Source of the DNA: Alkalicoccus sp.
Lineage (GTDB): Bacteria > Bacillota > Bacilli > Bacillales > Salisediminibacteriaceae
Direction: 5' to 3'
NCBI GenBank assembly: GCA_007692495.1
Contig: REBZ01000093.1
Span: 1-64,000, forward strand
DNA length: 64,000 nt
Position 1 is the first letter of the stretch; each line of letters opens with the position of its first letter. Made by a program: the position numbers and the translations under genes. Below the pieces are notes generated by a model. The model was given only the letters and a program-made list of their open reading frames with translations, had not been told where the DNA came from and did not search any database. Positions 1 through 7,044 of this stretch are shown one piece after another.

Positions 1-214
1 TGCAAAAAGTTTCAGTTTTACTATTCCCTTTTCCACTTCTTTTAAAGCTCTTATTGCTGTAAGGTTCTGCAGAGGTTACACTCGGTTCTTATTAGTTTGC
101 TGCTCGAGGACAGGCTGATGATAGATTAAATTTGGTTTTATCGAAATCCGGTGATCCCATGAGTATCAGTCCGATGCAAAAAATGTCTGTTTATCAATCT
201 CTACTAAACAGACT

Positions 215-245
215 GAGGTGCCGAACAGATATTGTCCGGCACCTC
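215..245. repeat. 31-bp palindromic repeat, copy 1
   Basis: A near-palindrome with 13-base arms around a 5-base centre; the arms differ by one base. The same 31 bases with perfect arms recur at 660-690. It lies in gene-free DNA and no T-run follows on either strand, so it is more like a dispersed REP-type palindrome than a terminator. No transposase is nearby. Confidence 0.8.
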
Positions 246-659
246 CAAGCTGTTGATAAAGTGTTTTTTTATGTACGGCTTCCTGCTTGTGCCTTCCGGG
301 GACGCTTTCCGGGCGGGCCGGGCTCAGCTAATTTCTTCCACCTGCAGGCTGGAAGAAATGGATCTTCGCCTCGTCCTTGATCGCCCAGGCGTCGCCCCTG
401 CGGCTGCAGCAGGAAAATAAAAAGAAGTTTTCTCTTCTAAAAAACGTGTTGATTCCGCTCTTTCTTCCATTTAGGAGAGGCTTTCTCCTCCGGAACGTCC
501 GGCGGAGACCCCGGTGGGATAGAGCGAAGTCGGAAGATCCTTTTCAAAGCCGGCAGGGCAAACAGCTGACGACGAGCCCCACGGCAAGGCTGAGCGCAGG
601 AAAAAGCTATACGTTCAGAAGAATAATTATTCTGAAATCAAGACTTAATCAACACTCTA
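246..659. other. Gene-free spacer with degenerate intergenic repeat
   Basis: This stretch lies between the two 31-bp palindromes. Several short open frames cross it but none has a ribosome binding site or a recognisable product. About 290-420 resembles, from memory, the GC-rich intergenic elements dispersed in alkaliphilic Bacillaceae genomes, and includes a hairpin with 10-base arms (331-340 and 350-359). About 478-600 resembles the reverse complement of a segment near 51.5 kb and is listed separately. Bases 1-214, to the left, show no gene or clear signal. Confidence 0.5.
478..600 (+). repeat. Diverged intergenic repeat, copy A
   Basis: The segment shares an ordered set of blocks with the reverse complement of 51462-51562: a short GC-rich stem region, then CCGGTGGGAT followed by GAGC, then GGGCAAACAG versus GGCCAAACAG, then GAGCCCC versus CAGCCCC. 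The order is conserved while the segments between blocks differ, as expected of a decayed non-coding repeat family. It does not encode a recognisable protein. Confidence 0.55.
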
Positions 660-690
660 GAGGTGCCGGACAGATATTGTCCGGCACCTC
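660..690. repeat. 31-bp palindromic repeat, copy 2
   Basis: Perfect 13-base arms flank the centre GATAT. It differs from copy 1 at 215-245 by a single base. It sits about 50 bases past the stop codon of the minus-strand DUF1002 gene. On that strand no run of T follows the hairpin, so a role as terminator is doubtful. Confidence 0.8.
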
Positions 691-739
691 ATCTTTATTC
701 TTACAGTTTTAAGAGCTTTCTTTTCATTATCTTCTTTTG

Positions 740-1627
740 TTATTTCCCAGTCCAGTAAATTTGTCCAAGCCAGCCGGCTGCACGGTCCAGGAGGGAATTA
801 AAGAAATCAATTATCGACTGAACAATTCCTTTGCCTTCATCACTTTCAACAAACTCAGTAATATTGCTCCTGACATTATCCAGCTGCCCTTTTACCTGGT
901 CCCAGTCTATATTCAGGCCTTTAATACGTTCAAACAGTGAAACAAGACCATCAATTTCTTCATCGCTCAAATTCATCCCAAGTTCTTCAGCAAGCCTTAC
1001 GATCAGCTCCCGCAGGTCTTCTTCGGTTTCTATGTCCTCCTCCGCTATCGCTTCCTTAATCCGTGCCATCAGTTCAGCTGCATCCTCGACCCCGTATTCT
1101 TCCCCGAGCTCCGCTGTTTTAACGAGCTCTTCGTTTGCCGTCTGTTTCTGTTCTTCCGGAATTTCTTCTTCCGTTGTTGCTTCATAGGCTTTTATGAGCC
1201 CCGTTAGAGCTCCTGTGCCGGAAACGTCGGAAGGAGCAGTAACGTACACTTCGGCATCCTCGACTCCTGCCGTGATCAGTGCATTGGCATACATGCCTTC
1301 CGACACCCACGTAATTCGATTCGTCTCCACATCAATTCCGCTGCCCTCTTCATTTATCGTAATTTTTGAAGAAGAAAGAGCATTGGAGCCTATTACCGAA
1401 GCGTCTATATAGTCTCCTAAGTATTGATGTTCTTCCTCGTTAGTGACCTCGATAATTTTATCATTTTCATCTGCGTTCATTTCCTGAAGCAGTTCTTCCC
1501 TCTGCTGCGGATTTAAATCTTCTCCCAGAGTGATTGTTTCATCTCCCGGAGATGCTGCAGAAGCACCTGCGGCTCCCCCTAATCCAATAAGAAGTGCTGC
1601 AGCTCCTGCTTTGATCCACTGATACAT
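740..1627 (-). CDS. Secreted DUF1002 domain protein
   Basis: The 295-residue product begins with a typical signal peptide: a Lys near the N-terminus, a hydrophobic Ala/Gly/Leu stretch and an AGASAA cleavage-like site near residue 24. The rest matches the DUF1002 family as I know it: an N-terminal TLGEDLNPQQRE-like segment, a conserved block with NEEEHQYLGDY, a TNRITWVSEGMYANALITAG segment and a helical acidic C-terminus. The family's function is unknown; proteins are extracytoplasmic in Bacilli and Clostridia. The ATG follows AGAGGG at good spacing. It stands alone, between the intergenic repeats and the divergently oriented ispG. Confidence 0.85.
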   Translation of the reverse strand: MYQWIKAGAAALLIGLGGAAGASAASPGDETITLGEDLNPQQREELLQEMNADENDKIIEVTNEEEHQYLGDYIDASVIGSNALSSSKITINEEGSGIDVETNRITWVSEGMYANALITAGVEDAEVYVTAPSDVSGTGALTGLIKAYEATTEEEIPEEQKQTANEELVKTAELGEEYGVEDAAELMARIKEAIAEEDIETEEDLRELIVRLAEELGMNLSDEEIDGLVSLFERIKGLNIDWDQVKGQLDNVRSNITEFVESDEGKGIVQSIIDFFNSLLDRAAGWLGQIYWTGK

Positions 1628-1904
1628 AATTAATCCCTCTCTTTTCTGACGCGCAGCTGAAAGCTCCGCTCTCTATTGAAGTTTAAGGCGTTTAACCCGT
1701 CCTCCAAATATATTGACGCTGCAGGCTGATGAAAAGTTTCACTCGTACTGCAATTTGTCTACCCAACCTGGCGGGAAATGTCTGACGCAGCGATGGAAAC
1801 ACTTTTTTCCGGACTCAAGTAAAAAGAGAACTTCAGACCTCCATTCCCCCCTCTTTCAGATTTTCCGAAGCGTTATTGCTGGAGGACACTGCATCAGTTG
1901 GCGC

Positions 1905-1933
1905 TTGTAAGTTGCCAAGTGCGTTGTTACAAT
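1905..1933 (+). promoter_or_regulatory. Putative sigma-A promoter of ispG
   Basis: TTGTAA (1905-1910) and TACAAT (1928-1933) are separated by 17 bases. The position, about 58 bases before the ispG start codon, fits. The rest of the 1628-1990 gap shows no gene; the promoter of the divergent DUF1002 gene was not resolved. Confidence 0.6.
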
Positions 1934-1990
1934 GTATTCTGAAACTAAACGTTTATTCGTTCGAAGACTATAAAGGGGCGATGATGAAGA

Positions 1991-3106
1991 ATGAGTGAGA
2001 TTACACACCGTAAAAATACCAGACCGGTTAAGGTCGGTCCATTAACAATAGGCGGACATGACGAAGTGATTATGCAGAGCATGACAATGTCCAAAACCCA
2101 CGACGTAGAAGCAACAGTAGCTGAAATTCTCCGCCTGGAGGAAGCAGGATGCCAGATTGTCCGTGTAGCCTGTCCGAATATGGAGGATGCGGAAGCTATT
2201 CCTGAAATCAAAAAACGTATAAATATTCCACTTGTTGTTGATATTCACTTTGATTACAAAATGGCTCTCAAAGCTATCGAAGGCGGCGCTGATAAAATCC
2301 GTATTAATCCAGGTAATATCGGTCGTAAAGAAAAGGTTGAAGCTGTCGTAAACGCTGCAAAAGAAAAAGGCATTCCAATCCGGATCGGGGTTAATGCCGG
2401 TTCTCTTGAAAAAAGAATTCTTGATAAATACGGCTATCCAACAGCTGAAGGTATGGTGGAAAGTGCGCTTCATCATATTAAAATTCTGGAGGATCTCGAC
2501 TTCTACGACATTATCGTTTCCATGAAGGCATCGGATGTTCATCTGGCTGTCGAAGCGTATGAACAGGCAGCAAAAGCTTTTGATTATCCCCTTCACCTTG
2601 GAATTACCGAGTCGGGCACACTATTTGCCGGCACCGTTAAAAGTTCTGCCGGCCTGGGTGTCCTGCTTCAAAAAGGGATTGGAAATACAATGCGCATTTC
2701 ATTAAGCGCTGATCCGGTAGAGGAGATCAAAGTACAGAAAGAACTTCTTAAAAGCTTTGGTCTTGCGACGAATGCTGCAACACTAGTGTCCTGTCCTACA
2801 TGCGGACGGATTGAAATCGATCTGATCAGCATTGCAAATGAAGTGGAAGAATATATTCAAAACATTAAAGCCCCTATCAAAGTTTCTGTTCTCGGGTGTG
2901 CGGTAAACGGTCCCGGAGAAGCTAAAGAAGCAGATATCGGAATTGCCGGTGCACGCGGGGAAGGACTTCTCTTCCGCAAAGGAAAGACTATCCGTAAAGT
3001 TCCGGAAGAAATTATGGTCGAAGAACTGAAAAAAGAAATTGATATACTGGCTGAAGAACATTACAAAAAACAGAAACTAGAGCAGGAAGCAGAACAGAAA
3101 GCCTGA
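1991..3106 (+). CDS. ispG: 4-hydroxy-3-methylbut-2-en-1-yl diphosphate synthase (GcpE)
   Basis: This 371-residue enzyme catalyses the penultimate step of the MEP isoprenoid pathway, reductive ring opening of MEcPP to HMBPP in the cytoplasm. The N-terminal TIM-barrel half carries the conserved start [16 protein letters not shown]. The C-terminal half holds the three 4Fe-4S ligands, Cys268 and Cys271 in SCPTC and Cys303 in [10 protein letters not shown]. Length fits the short bacterial form. The ATG at 1991 is the only in-frame choice behind AAAGGGG; upstream ATGs at 1981 and 1984 are out of frame. The last MEP-pathway gene, ispH, lies at 16 kb. The gene appears monocistronic, with a promoter before and a terminator after it. 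Confidence 0.97.
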   Translation: MSEITHRKNTRPVKVGPLTIGGHDEVIMQSMTMSKTHDVEATVAEILRLEEAGCQIVRVACPNMEDAEAIPEIKKRINIPLVVDIHFDYKMALKAIEGGADKIRINPGNIGRKEKVEAVVNAAKEKGIPIRIGVNAGSLEKRILDKYGYPTAEGMVESALHHIKILEDLDFYDIIVSMKASDVHLAVEAYEQAAKAFDYPLHLGITESGTLFAGTVKSSAGLGVLLQKGIGNTMRISLSADPVEEIKVQKELLKSFGLATNAATLVSCPTCGRIEIDLISIANEVEEYIQNIKAPIKVSVLGCAVNGPGEAKEADIGIAGARGEGLLFRKGKTIRKVPEEIMVEELKKEIDILAEEHYKKQKLEQEAEQKA

Positions 3107-3124
3107 TAATTATTATTTTTACAG

Positions 3125-3166
3125 ACTGTGTGATGCTGGTGTCTGACCAGTATCACACAGTTTTAT
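3125..3166 (+). terminator. ispG rho-independent terminator
   Basis: A 16-base stem (3125-3140 and 3146-3161, one G-T pair) with loop GTCTG is followed by TTTTATTTATT. Confidence 0.85.
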
Positions 3167-3196
3167 TTATTCCTTTTTTGAAGGACTTAAAGAAAC

Positions 3197-3225
3197 TTGA
3201 CTTTAACGATAACCGAAAGTATGAG
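3197..3225 (+). promoter_or_regulatory. Putative promoter of yqfW
   Basis: TTGACT (3197-3202), a 17-base spacer and TATGAG (3220-3225) precede yqfW. The -10 is imperfect; the overlapping GATAAT just downstream would give too long a spacer. Confidence 0.45.
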
Positions 3226-3266
3226 ATAATGCCTTCAGCAGAAGACATTATGAGGTGAAATAACTT

Positions 3267-3845
3267 ATGAAGAAATACCGCTTTGGTATAGATATTGATG
3301 GAACAGTTACAGACCCGGCCACCTTTATACCCCACTTAAATAAACATTTCAATAAAGACCTGACGCTTGATGATATTGTTGAATATGACCTTACAAAAGC
3401 ACTGGGAGTGACCGATGAGGAATTCTGGCAGTGGATGCAGAAGCATGAACCAATGCTTTACAGCAGCTCCACTATTGCTGATAATGCAAAAGACACTCTC
3501 CATACGTGGAGAAGCCAGTTTGAGCTCTTCTATATAAGCGCCCGTCCGAACCATCTTCTCGATGTGACGGAAGACTGGTTCCACCGTCAGGAAGTGCCGT
3601 ATGACCATATCGAACTGCTTGGACAGCATGACAAAATTGCGGCTGTTAAAAAACATGAAGTGGATACGTTTTTTGAAGATAAACACGACAACGCCGTTAA
3701 TATTGCCGAGGAATTTCAAATTCCCGTCGTGCTGATGGAAACACCATATAACCAGATGCCGGTTCCGGATAATGTTTACCGGGCGAAAAACTGGCTGCAT
3801 GCTAAAACTATCGTAGAAAATATTTTTCAGCCGCTGAAAAAGTAA
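3267..3845 (+). CDS. yqfW: HAD-superfamily nucleotidase, YqfW-like
   Basis: The 192-residue protein has HAD motifs in order: DIDGT near residue 9, with the likely nucleophile Asp9 and acid/base Asp11; a Ser at about residue 91 in YISARP (motif II); and FFEDKHDN near residue 137 (motif III). Family members are 5'-nucleotidase-like phosphatases; the substrate here cannot be read from sequence. The ATG follows GAGGTGAA. In B. subtilis yqfW also lies between ispG and zur, which supports the name. It is transcribed alone and ends in a bidirectional terminator shared with the convergent zur operon. Confidence 0.85.
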   Translation: MKKYRFGIDIDGTVTDPATFIPHLNKHFNKDLTLDDIVEYDLTKALGVTDEEFWQWMQKHEPMLYSSSTIADNAKDTLHTWRSQFELFYISARPNHLLDVTEDWFHRQEVPYDHIELLGQHDKIAAVKKHEVDTFFEDKHDNAVNIAEEFQIPVVLMETPYNQMPVPDNVYRAKNWLHAKTIVENIFQPLKK

Positions 3846-3865
3846 AACCTTTTCACCCCTCCAAA

Positions 3866-3899
3866 AAAGCAGCCCCTTCATTACGAAGTGGGCTGCTTT
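3866..3899. terminator. Bidirectional terminator between yqfW and zur
   Basis: The arms 3866-3879 and 3885-3899 pair around a short loop, with a run of six A on the left that reads as T on the minus strand. The minus-strand hairpin includes the last codons and stop of zur. The plus-strand T-run is weak. Confidence 0.75.
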
Positions 3900-4306
3900 C
3901 TGCATTCGCTGCAGTATCCATAGATTTCAAACTTATGGCCGATTACGTCGAAACCGGCCTCCTGGACAGGCTGATCGTCCATAGGACAATGGTGAATATG
4001 CTTCGTTTTTCCACATTCCAGACAGATAACATGGTGATGATGTTCATCCACCGCACATGTAAATCGGAACCGTTTTTCACCGTTAAGTTCTGTTGCTTCT
4101 AGAATTCCGAGCTCGGTAAACAGGGACAGATTCCGGTAAATCGTATCAAAGCTCATGCCGTCATACGTTTTCTGCATCGTTTCCAGTACATCTTTTGCAG
4201 CAAGATACCTGCTCTCTTCAGAAAATAACTGCAGCATATCCTGCCGTTTATCCGTATACTTATAACCTTTCTTTTTAAGAAGGTCCATTGCCTCCTGCAC
4301 ATTCAT
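3881..4306 (-). CDS. zur: Zinc uptake regulator, Fur family
   Basis: The 141-residue protein is a Fur-family repressor: an N-terminal winged helix (about 1-80, with DTIYRNLSLFTELGI as recognition region) and a metal-binding dimerisation domain rich in His (HHHH at 89-92). Structural zinc ligands are Cys95/Cys98 and Cys132/Cys135. Assignment to Zur rather than Fur or PerR rests on context: it is the last gene of a zinc-type ABC operon whose promoter carries a Zur box, and the same locus in B. subtilis holds zur. The ATG overlaps the upstream permease stop as ATGA and follows AAGGAGGA. Autorepression through the operon promoter is likely. Confidence 0.93.
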   Translation of the reverse strand: MNVQEAMDLLKKKGYKYTDKRQDMLQLFSEESRYLAAKDVLETMQKTYDGMSFDTIYRNLSLFTELGILEATELNGEKRFRFTCAVDEHHHHVICLECGKTKHIHHCPMDDQPVQEAGFDVIGHKFEIYGYCSECRKQPTS

Positions 4307-5169
4307 ACTGTTTCCTCCTTACTGAGAAATCCTTCAGGCAGAAGCTTTTTCACAGCTGCTGCTCCAATTAATATAATTATACCAGTTACAACGATCATAC
4401 CCCCGGTTGCAACATTTAAATAGTAGGAAGAAACAATTCCCCCGAGTACTGCTGCTTCACCGAATATAATGCCGAGAAACAGGACGTGCCGGAAGCTTTT
4501 TGCAAAAAGGATAGCTGCTGCCACAGGAAGTGTAATCAGGGCTCCGACGAGAAGTATTCCTACTACTTTCATGGACATCGAGATAACAAGAGCAACGAGC
4601 AGCGTAAATAGAAAATTAATTTTCCTTACAGAAATACCAGACGTAGAAGCAAACTCCTGGTCAAAAGAAATGGAAAGCAGTTCTTTATAAAAGAATCCGA
4701 TGATAAGCATGCTCAGTACACCGGTAAGAAATATAAACAGGAGATCGTTAAGCGTCACTGTCAGTATACTACCAAAAAGATAAGCGTACCACTCTGTATA
4801 CCCGGTTTCTGCTATGCTGATCATAACAGCACTTAATCCGACTCCGGCAGAAAGTATAATCGGTATAGCAAGTTCCTGAAAATGTTTGTATACCTGCCGG
4901 AGCTTTTCGATCAGAAGCGATCCGGCGAGAGCAGCAAGCAGTCCCGTGTACAAAGGATTAATGAAGGCAAAAAAAGCTGAAGTCTGCATCATCAATACTC
5001 CGGCTGTAATGCCTGTCAGGGTCACATGTGAAAGCCCTTCCGAGATAATAGTCATTCTCCGTACAAGAAGGAAAGCTCCGATCAGCGGACTGATGAAGCC
5101 AATCAGAAGACCGGCAGCAATTCCCCTTTCTAAAAAAGTAAGCTGCTGAAAAATTTCCATTCCGGTCAC
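4303..5169 (-). CDS. znuB: Zinc-type ABC transporter permease 2
   Basis: The 288-residue membrane protein belongs to the ABC-3 family of zinc/manganese permeases. It has about eight hydrophobic segments, the family's LVRRMTIISEGLSH motif near residue 37 and the cytoplasmic coupling region around FDQEFASTSGI. It is clearly paralogous to the gene at 5166-6014, with which it overlaps by 4 bases, so the pair probably forms a heterodimeric channel in the membrane. It precedes zur. No periplasmic-type binding protein gene is present in the operon. Zinc as substrate is inferred from zur and the Zur box. Confidence 0.9.
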   Translation of the reverse strand: MTGMEIFQQLTFLERGIAAGLLIGFISPLIGAFLLVRRMTIISEGLSHVTLTGITAGVLMMQTSAFFAFINPLYTGLLAALAGSLLIEKLRQVYKHFQELAIPIILSAGVGLSAVMISIAETGYTEWYAYLFGSILTVTLNDLLFIFLTGVLSMLIIGFFYKELLSISFDQEFASTSGISVRKINFLFTLLVALVISMSMKVVGILLVGALITLPVAAAILFAKSFRHVLFLGIIFGEAAVLGGIVSSYYLNVATGGMIVVTGIIILIGAAAVKKLLPEGFLSKEETV

Positions 5170-6014
5170 CCGCCTTTACGGTTCAATATTTTTTCTGAAG
5201 TCGCTGCTAAGACTATCAGAAGAATAAGAACGTTAACTACAACAATCATACCACCCGGGGCAACATCCAGGTGAAAAGCCGCAAAGATGCCTGCAAGCAC
5301 CGAAACTTCTCCGATAACTACAGAATAAAAAAACATCTGCTTGAAAGAAGCGGCAAGACGCATAGCTGCTGCGACCGGAAGTGTCATCAGTGCGGACACG
5401 AGCAGAATGCCTACAATCTGCATTGAAATACCGATAACCACTGCCGTAATAAGTATAAACAGAAAATGCAGGGATCTGCGCGGTATGCCTGAAATAACTG
5501 CCTGTTCTTCATCAAAACTTAAAAAGAACAGCTCCTTATAAAACAGCCCAAAAATGGCAACGACTACAGTTGTCAAAACAAGTACTACTGTAAAATCAGT
5601 GCTGGAAATTGCCGCTATGCTTCCGAACAAATAGCTGAAAAGATCCGTCGTGAATCCGTCGGCAAGAGAAATAAACACAACACCGATCCCAATTCCAGAA
5701 GACAAAATAATCGGTATGGCGAGTTCCCGGTAAAAACGGTAGGTATGACGCAGTCTCTCAATGAGCAGCGATCCTGTGGCAGCGAAAATCATTCCCATAT
5801 ATACTGGATTTAATACAGCGAAAAAATTAATATACCTTCCAAGAAGCAGGCTGAAAGCAATACCTGTCAGCGTAATATGGGATAATGCATCGGCCAGAAG
5901 AGAAAGGCGCCGGACCACGATAAAAACCCCGGTCAACGGCGCCAGAATTCCTATCAAAACTCCCGTAAACAGCGAATACCGCAGAAAATCATATTGAAAA
6001 AACACTTCGATCAT
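5166..6014 (-). CDS. znuB: Zinc-type ABC transporter permease 1
   Basis: This 282-residue ABC-3 family permease has the same segment order as its neighbour: VVRRLSLLADALSHITL near residue 33, repeated transmembrane helices and an FDEEQAVISGI coupling segment. It overlaps the ATPase gene upstream by 4 bases and the second permease downstream by 4 bases, so translation of the operon is tightly coupled. A tandem pair of permeases in one zinc operon suggests a heterodimer, or duplication with specialisation. Which paralogue corresponds to B. subtilis ZnuB (YceA) cannot be decided without alignment. Confidence 0.9.
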   Translation of the reverse strand: MIEVFFQYDFLRYSLFTGVLIGILAPLTGVFIVVRRLSLLADALSHITLTGIAFSLLLGRYINFFAVLNPVYMGMIFAATGSLLIERLRHTYRFYRELAIPIILSSGIGIGVVFISLADGFTTDLFSYLFGSIAAISSTDFTVVLVLTTVVVAIFGLFYKELFFLSFDEEQAVISGIPRRSLHFLFILITAVVIGISMQIVGILLVSALMTLPVAAAMRLAASFKQMFFYSVVIGEVSVLAGIFAAFHLDVAPGGMIVVVNVLILLIVLAATSEKILNRKGG

Positions 6015-6835
6015 GAGCGGACGCCGTCCAGATCGTCATGATCGTGAGAATGGTCATGATGGTCATGAGAATGGTTATGCTCTATAACATTAACTTTGTG
6101 ACCGTACATCGCCGTCATCATCTCTTCCCTGTTCACTTCAAAATCATTTTTATCCCCGTGAAAATGAAGACATTTATTCAGGCAGGCGACATCCGTAACG
6201 TACTCGCTCATAGCACCAATATCATGGGTCACAAGGATGAGCGTAATGTTTTTTTTATCATTCAATTCTTTCAGCATATCATAAAAATTCCTTACAGAAT
6301 CAGCATCAACACCGACCGTAGGTTCGTCCAGTATAAGCAGTTCAGGCTCACTCACGAGCGCTCTGGCAATAAAAACCCTCTGCTGCTGCCCGCCGGACAA
6401 CCGGCCGATGTTCTTATGCATATACTGTTCCATTCCTACCTGGGCAATGGCTTCTTTAATTTTTTTCTTATGTTCTTTTTTTAAAAACCGAAACAGGCCG
6501 ATTTTGCCGTACAAGCCCATCGCCACCACTTCAAAAACTGTGGCTGGAAAACCACTGTTAAAGCTGTTCGCTTTCTGGGAAACAAAGCCTATTCTACTCC
6601 AGTCCCTGAAGCTCTGCACAGGACTGCCGAAAAGCTCAATATTTCCTTTATCTGCTTTTAAAAGTCCGAGCAGAAGTTTCATAAAGGTCGATTTTCCGGA
6701 GCCGTTCGGACCTACGAGTCCGAGAAACGAGCCTTCACGAACCTGCATATTAATATCTTCCAGCACCATTTGTTTCCCGTAGCTGAAGCTGACATTTTTA
6801 ACTTCCAGTACATATGGGGCAGCTGAATTTTTCAA
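6011..6835 (-). CDS. znuC: Zinc-type ABC transporter ATPase with His-rich tail
   Basis: The cytoplasmic ATPase powers the two permeases encoded downstream. Numbered from the TTG at 6835 (274 residues), it shows Walker A GPNGSGKST (42-50), signature LSGGQQQR (146-153), Walker B LLILDEP (166-172) and H-loop His204. I chose TTG because AAGGGG lies 7 bases upstream; an ATG at 6859 would add 8 residues but has only a weak site. The odd part is the C-terminus: residues 253-266 contain eight His among Asp and Ser, a likely zinc-binding tail not needed for ATP hydrolysis. The operon runs znuC, two permeases, zur. Confidence 0.92.
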   Translation of the reverse strand: MKNSAAPYVLEVKNVSFSYGKQMVLEDINMQVREGSFLGLVGPNGSGKSTFMKLLLGLLKADKGNIELFGSPVQSFRDWSRIGFVSQKANSFNSGFPATVFEVVAMGLYGKIGLFRFLKKEHKKKIKEAIAQVGMEQYMHKNIGRLSGGQQQRVFIARALVSEPELLILDEPTVGVDADSVRNFYDMLKELNDKKNITLILVTHDIGAMSEYVTDVACLNKCLHFHGDKNDFEVNREEMMTAMYGHKVNVIEHNHSHDHHDHSHDHDDLDGVRS

Positions 6836-6900
6836 TGTAATTCCCCTTCTTTCTACCATCGATCTTTATCTGGCAGCTCTTTTCCATCCTGCCTTTTCTA

Positions 6901-6921
6901 AAATAGTAATAATTACGATTT
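6901..6921. promoter_or_regulatory. Zur box
   Basis: The 21-bp palindrome AAATAGTAATAATTACGATT plus a final T differs at one position from the B. subtilis Zur operator as I recall it (AAATCGTAATNATTACGATT plus T). It lies just downstream of the predicted transcription start of the znuC operon, a position suited to repression by zinc-loaded Zur. Confidence 0.9.
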
Positions 6922-6931
6922 AATCAATAAA

Positions 6932-6960
6932 AGTATACATGACGCATAGAAAAATGTAAA
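6932..6960 (-). promoter_or_regulatory. Promoter of the znuC-zur operon
   Basis: On the minus strand TTTACA (6960-6955), a 17-base spacer and TATACT (6937-6932) form a sigma-A promoter. The start site would fall near 6925, immediately before the Zur box. Confidence 0.75.
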
Positions 6961-7044
6961 TAATACTGATTTCAAGTGAGTATATGTCGCAGCGATTGAT
7001 CATCAAAGTTATAATGGAGAAAACGGTATGAAGGAGGCAGGAAC

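Noticed and set aside
377-712. 111-codon open frame in the left non-coding region
   Set aside because: No binding site, Arg-rich nonsense-like product, and it runs through the repeat and the second palindrome.
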